Source: Arthrobacter sp. (lineage in GTDB: Bacteria; Actinomycetota; Actinomycetes; Actinomycetales; Micrococcaceae). Taken from it: DNA of 5,856 nucleotides. A program made the position numbers and the translations under genes. Location: assembly GCA_025464925.1 (NCBI GenBank), contig JAODMS010000078.1, forward strand, positions 1 through 5,856, in the 5' to 3' direction. How positions within the stretch are numbered: the first letter of the stretch is position 1; each line of letters opens with the position of its first letter. The notes under the pieces were generated by a model. That model had not been told where the DNA came from and did no database searches. It saw only the letters and a list, made by a program, of their open reading frames with translations. Below, piece by piece: positions 5,656 through 5,856 of the stretch.

Positions 5656-5856
5656 TCAGGCGGAGACGGTGGTGACCGGCATGGACGAATCCGGGGCGAA
5701 GCTGATCCCGCTCGGTTCCACCCCGGCCATCACCAGTTGGGCGCCCAGGGCGGCCACCATGGCGCCGTTGTCGGTGCACAGAACCAGCGGCGGCACCGTG
5801 AGCCGGATTCCGGCCGAGCTGCAACGCTGTTCCATCAGCTGCCGCAGCCGTGAGTT
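5656..5856 (-). CDS. tsaD: tRNA N6-adenosine threonylcarbamoyltransferase TsaD, C-terminal part
   Basis: TsaD transfers the threonylcarbamoyl group from threonylcarbamoyl-AMP to A37 of tRNAs that read ANN codons, working in the cytosol with TsaB and TsaE. Only the last 66 residues plus the TGA stop (5656-5658) are in the window, against a usual length of about 340-370. The fragment begins [12 protein letters not shown], the typical late-domain helix, and carries [20 protein letters not shown], the ASKHA-fold signature whose Asp (in CTDNGAM) corresponds to the metal-binding D300 of E. coli TsaD. The tail LAxDSSxPV-like sequence ([14 protein letters not shown]) matches actinobacterial TsaD ends. 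The frame is open to the window edge, so the 5' part lies to the right. Identity is firm despite truncation by the window. Confidence 0.95.
   Translation of the reverse strand, partial: NSRLRQLMEQRCSSAGIRLTVPPLVLCTDNGAMVAALGAQLVMAGVEPSGISFAPDSSMPVTTVSA

Overview
The window is GC-rich chromosomal DNA with actinobacterial gene content. The strong similarity in gene style to Arthrobacter/Pseudarthrobacter-type Micrococcaceae is judged from memory, since no search was possible. Supporting signs are a groES controlled by CIRCE operators, frequent GTG/TTG starts, a secreted lipoprotein glycosidase of the LpqI/NagZ type, and a C-terminal THUMP-like methyltransferase of the kind common in Actinobacteria. 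I see no mobile element, tRNA, rRNA, CRISPR array or phage gene, and the genes are compact and intact.

Layout from left to right. The 5' end of groES lies on the minus strand at 1-128 and runs off the left edge. A 321-bp divergent control region (129-449) holds its ribosome binding site, a sigma-70-type promoter, and two CIRCE operators that bracket that promoter. On the plus strand at 450-1670 is a class I SAM-dependent methyltransferase with a THUMP-like C-terminus, possibly leaderless. It converges, with an 18-bp gap, on a minus-strand pair: a periplasm-facing family 3 glycoside hydrolase lipoprotein (2549-4300, upstream), followed after 29 nt by a shikimate dehydrogenase-like protein (1689-2519, downstream). 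A second divergent promoter region (4301-4415) separates that pair from a plus-strand YbdK-type glutamate-cysteine ligase family gene (4416-5567). This converges on the 3' end of tsaD (5656-5856, minus strand), which runs off the right edge.

How the parts relate. groES and tsaD are core housekeeping genes (protein folding; tRNA t6A37 modification). The four genes between them are accessory-metabolism or poorly characterised enzymes: a putative nucleic-acid methyltransferase, a redox enzyme of the AroE superfamily, a cell-wall amino-sugar hydrolase, and a carboxylate-amine ligase. The hydrolase and the dehydrogenase-like gene are probably co-transcribed, but I see no biochemical link between them. 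I found no convincing previously undescribed multi-gene system. The items most worth a second look are the THUMP-like methyltransferase divergent from a heat-shock operon, the SDH-L-type AroE homologue, and the tandem CIRCE architecture.
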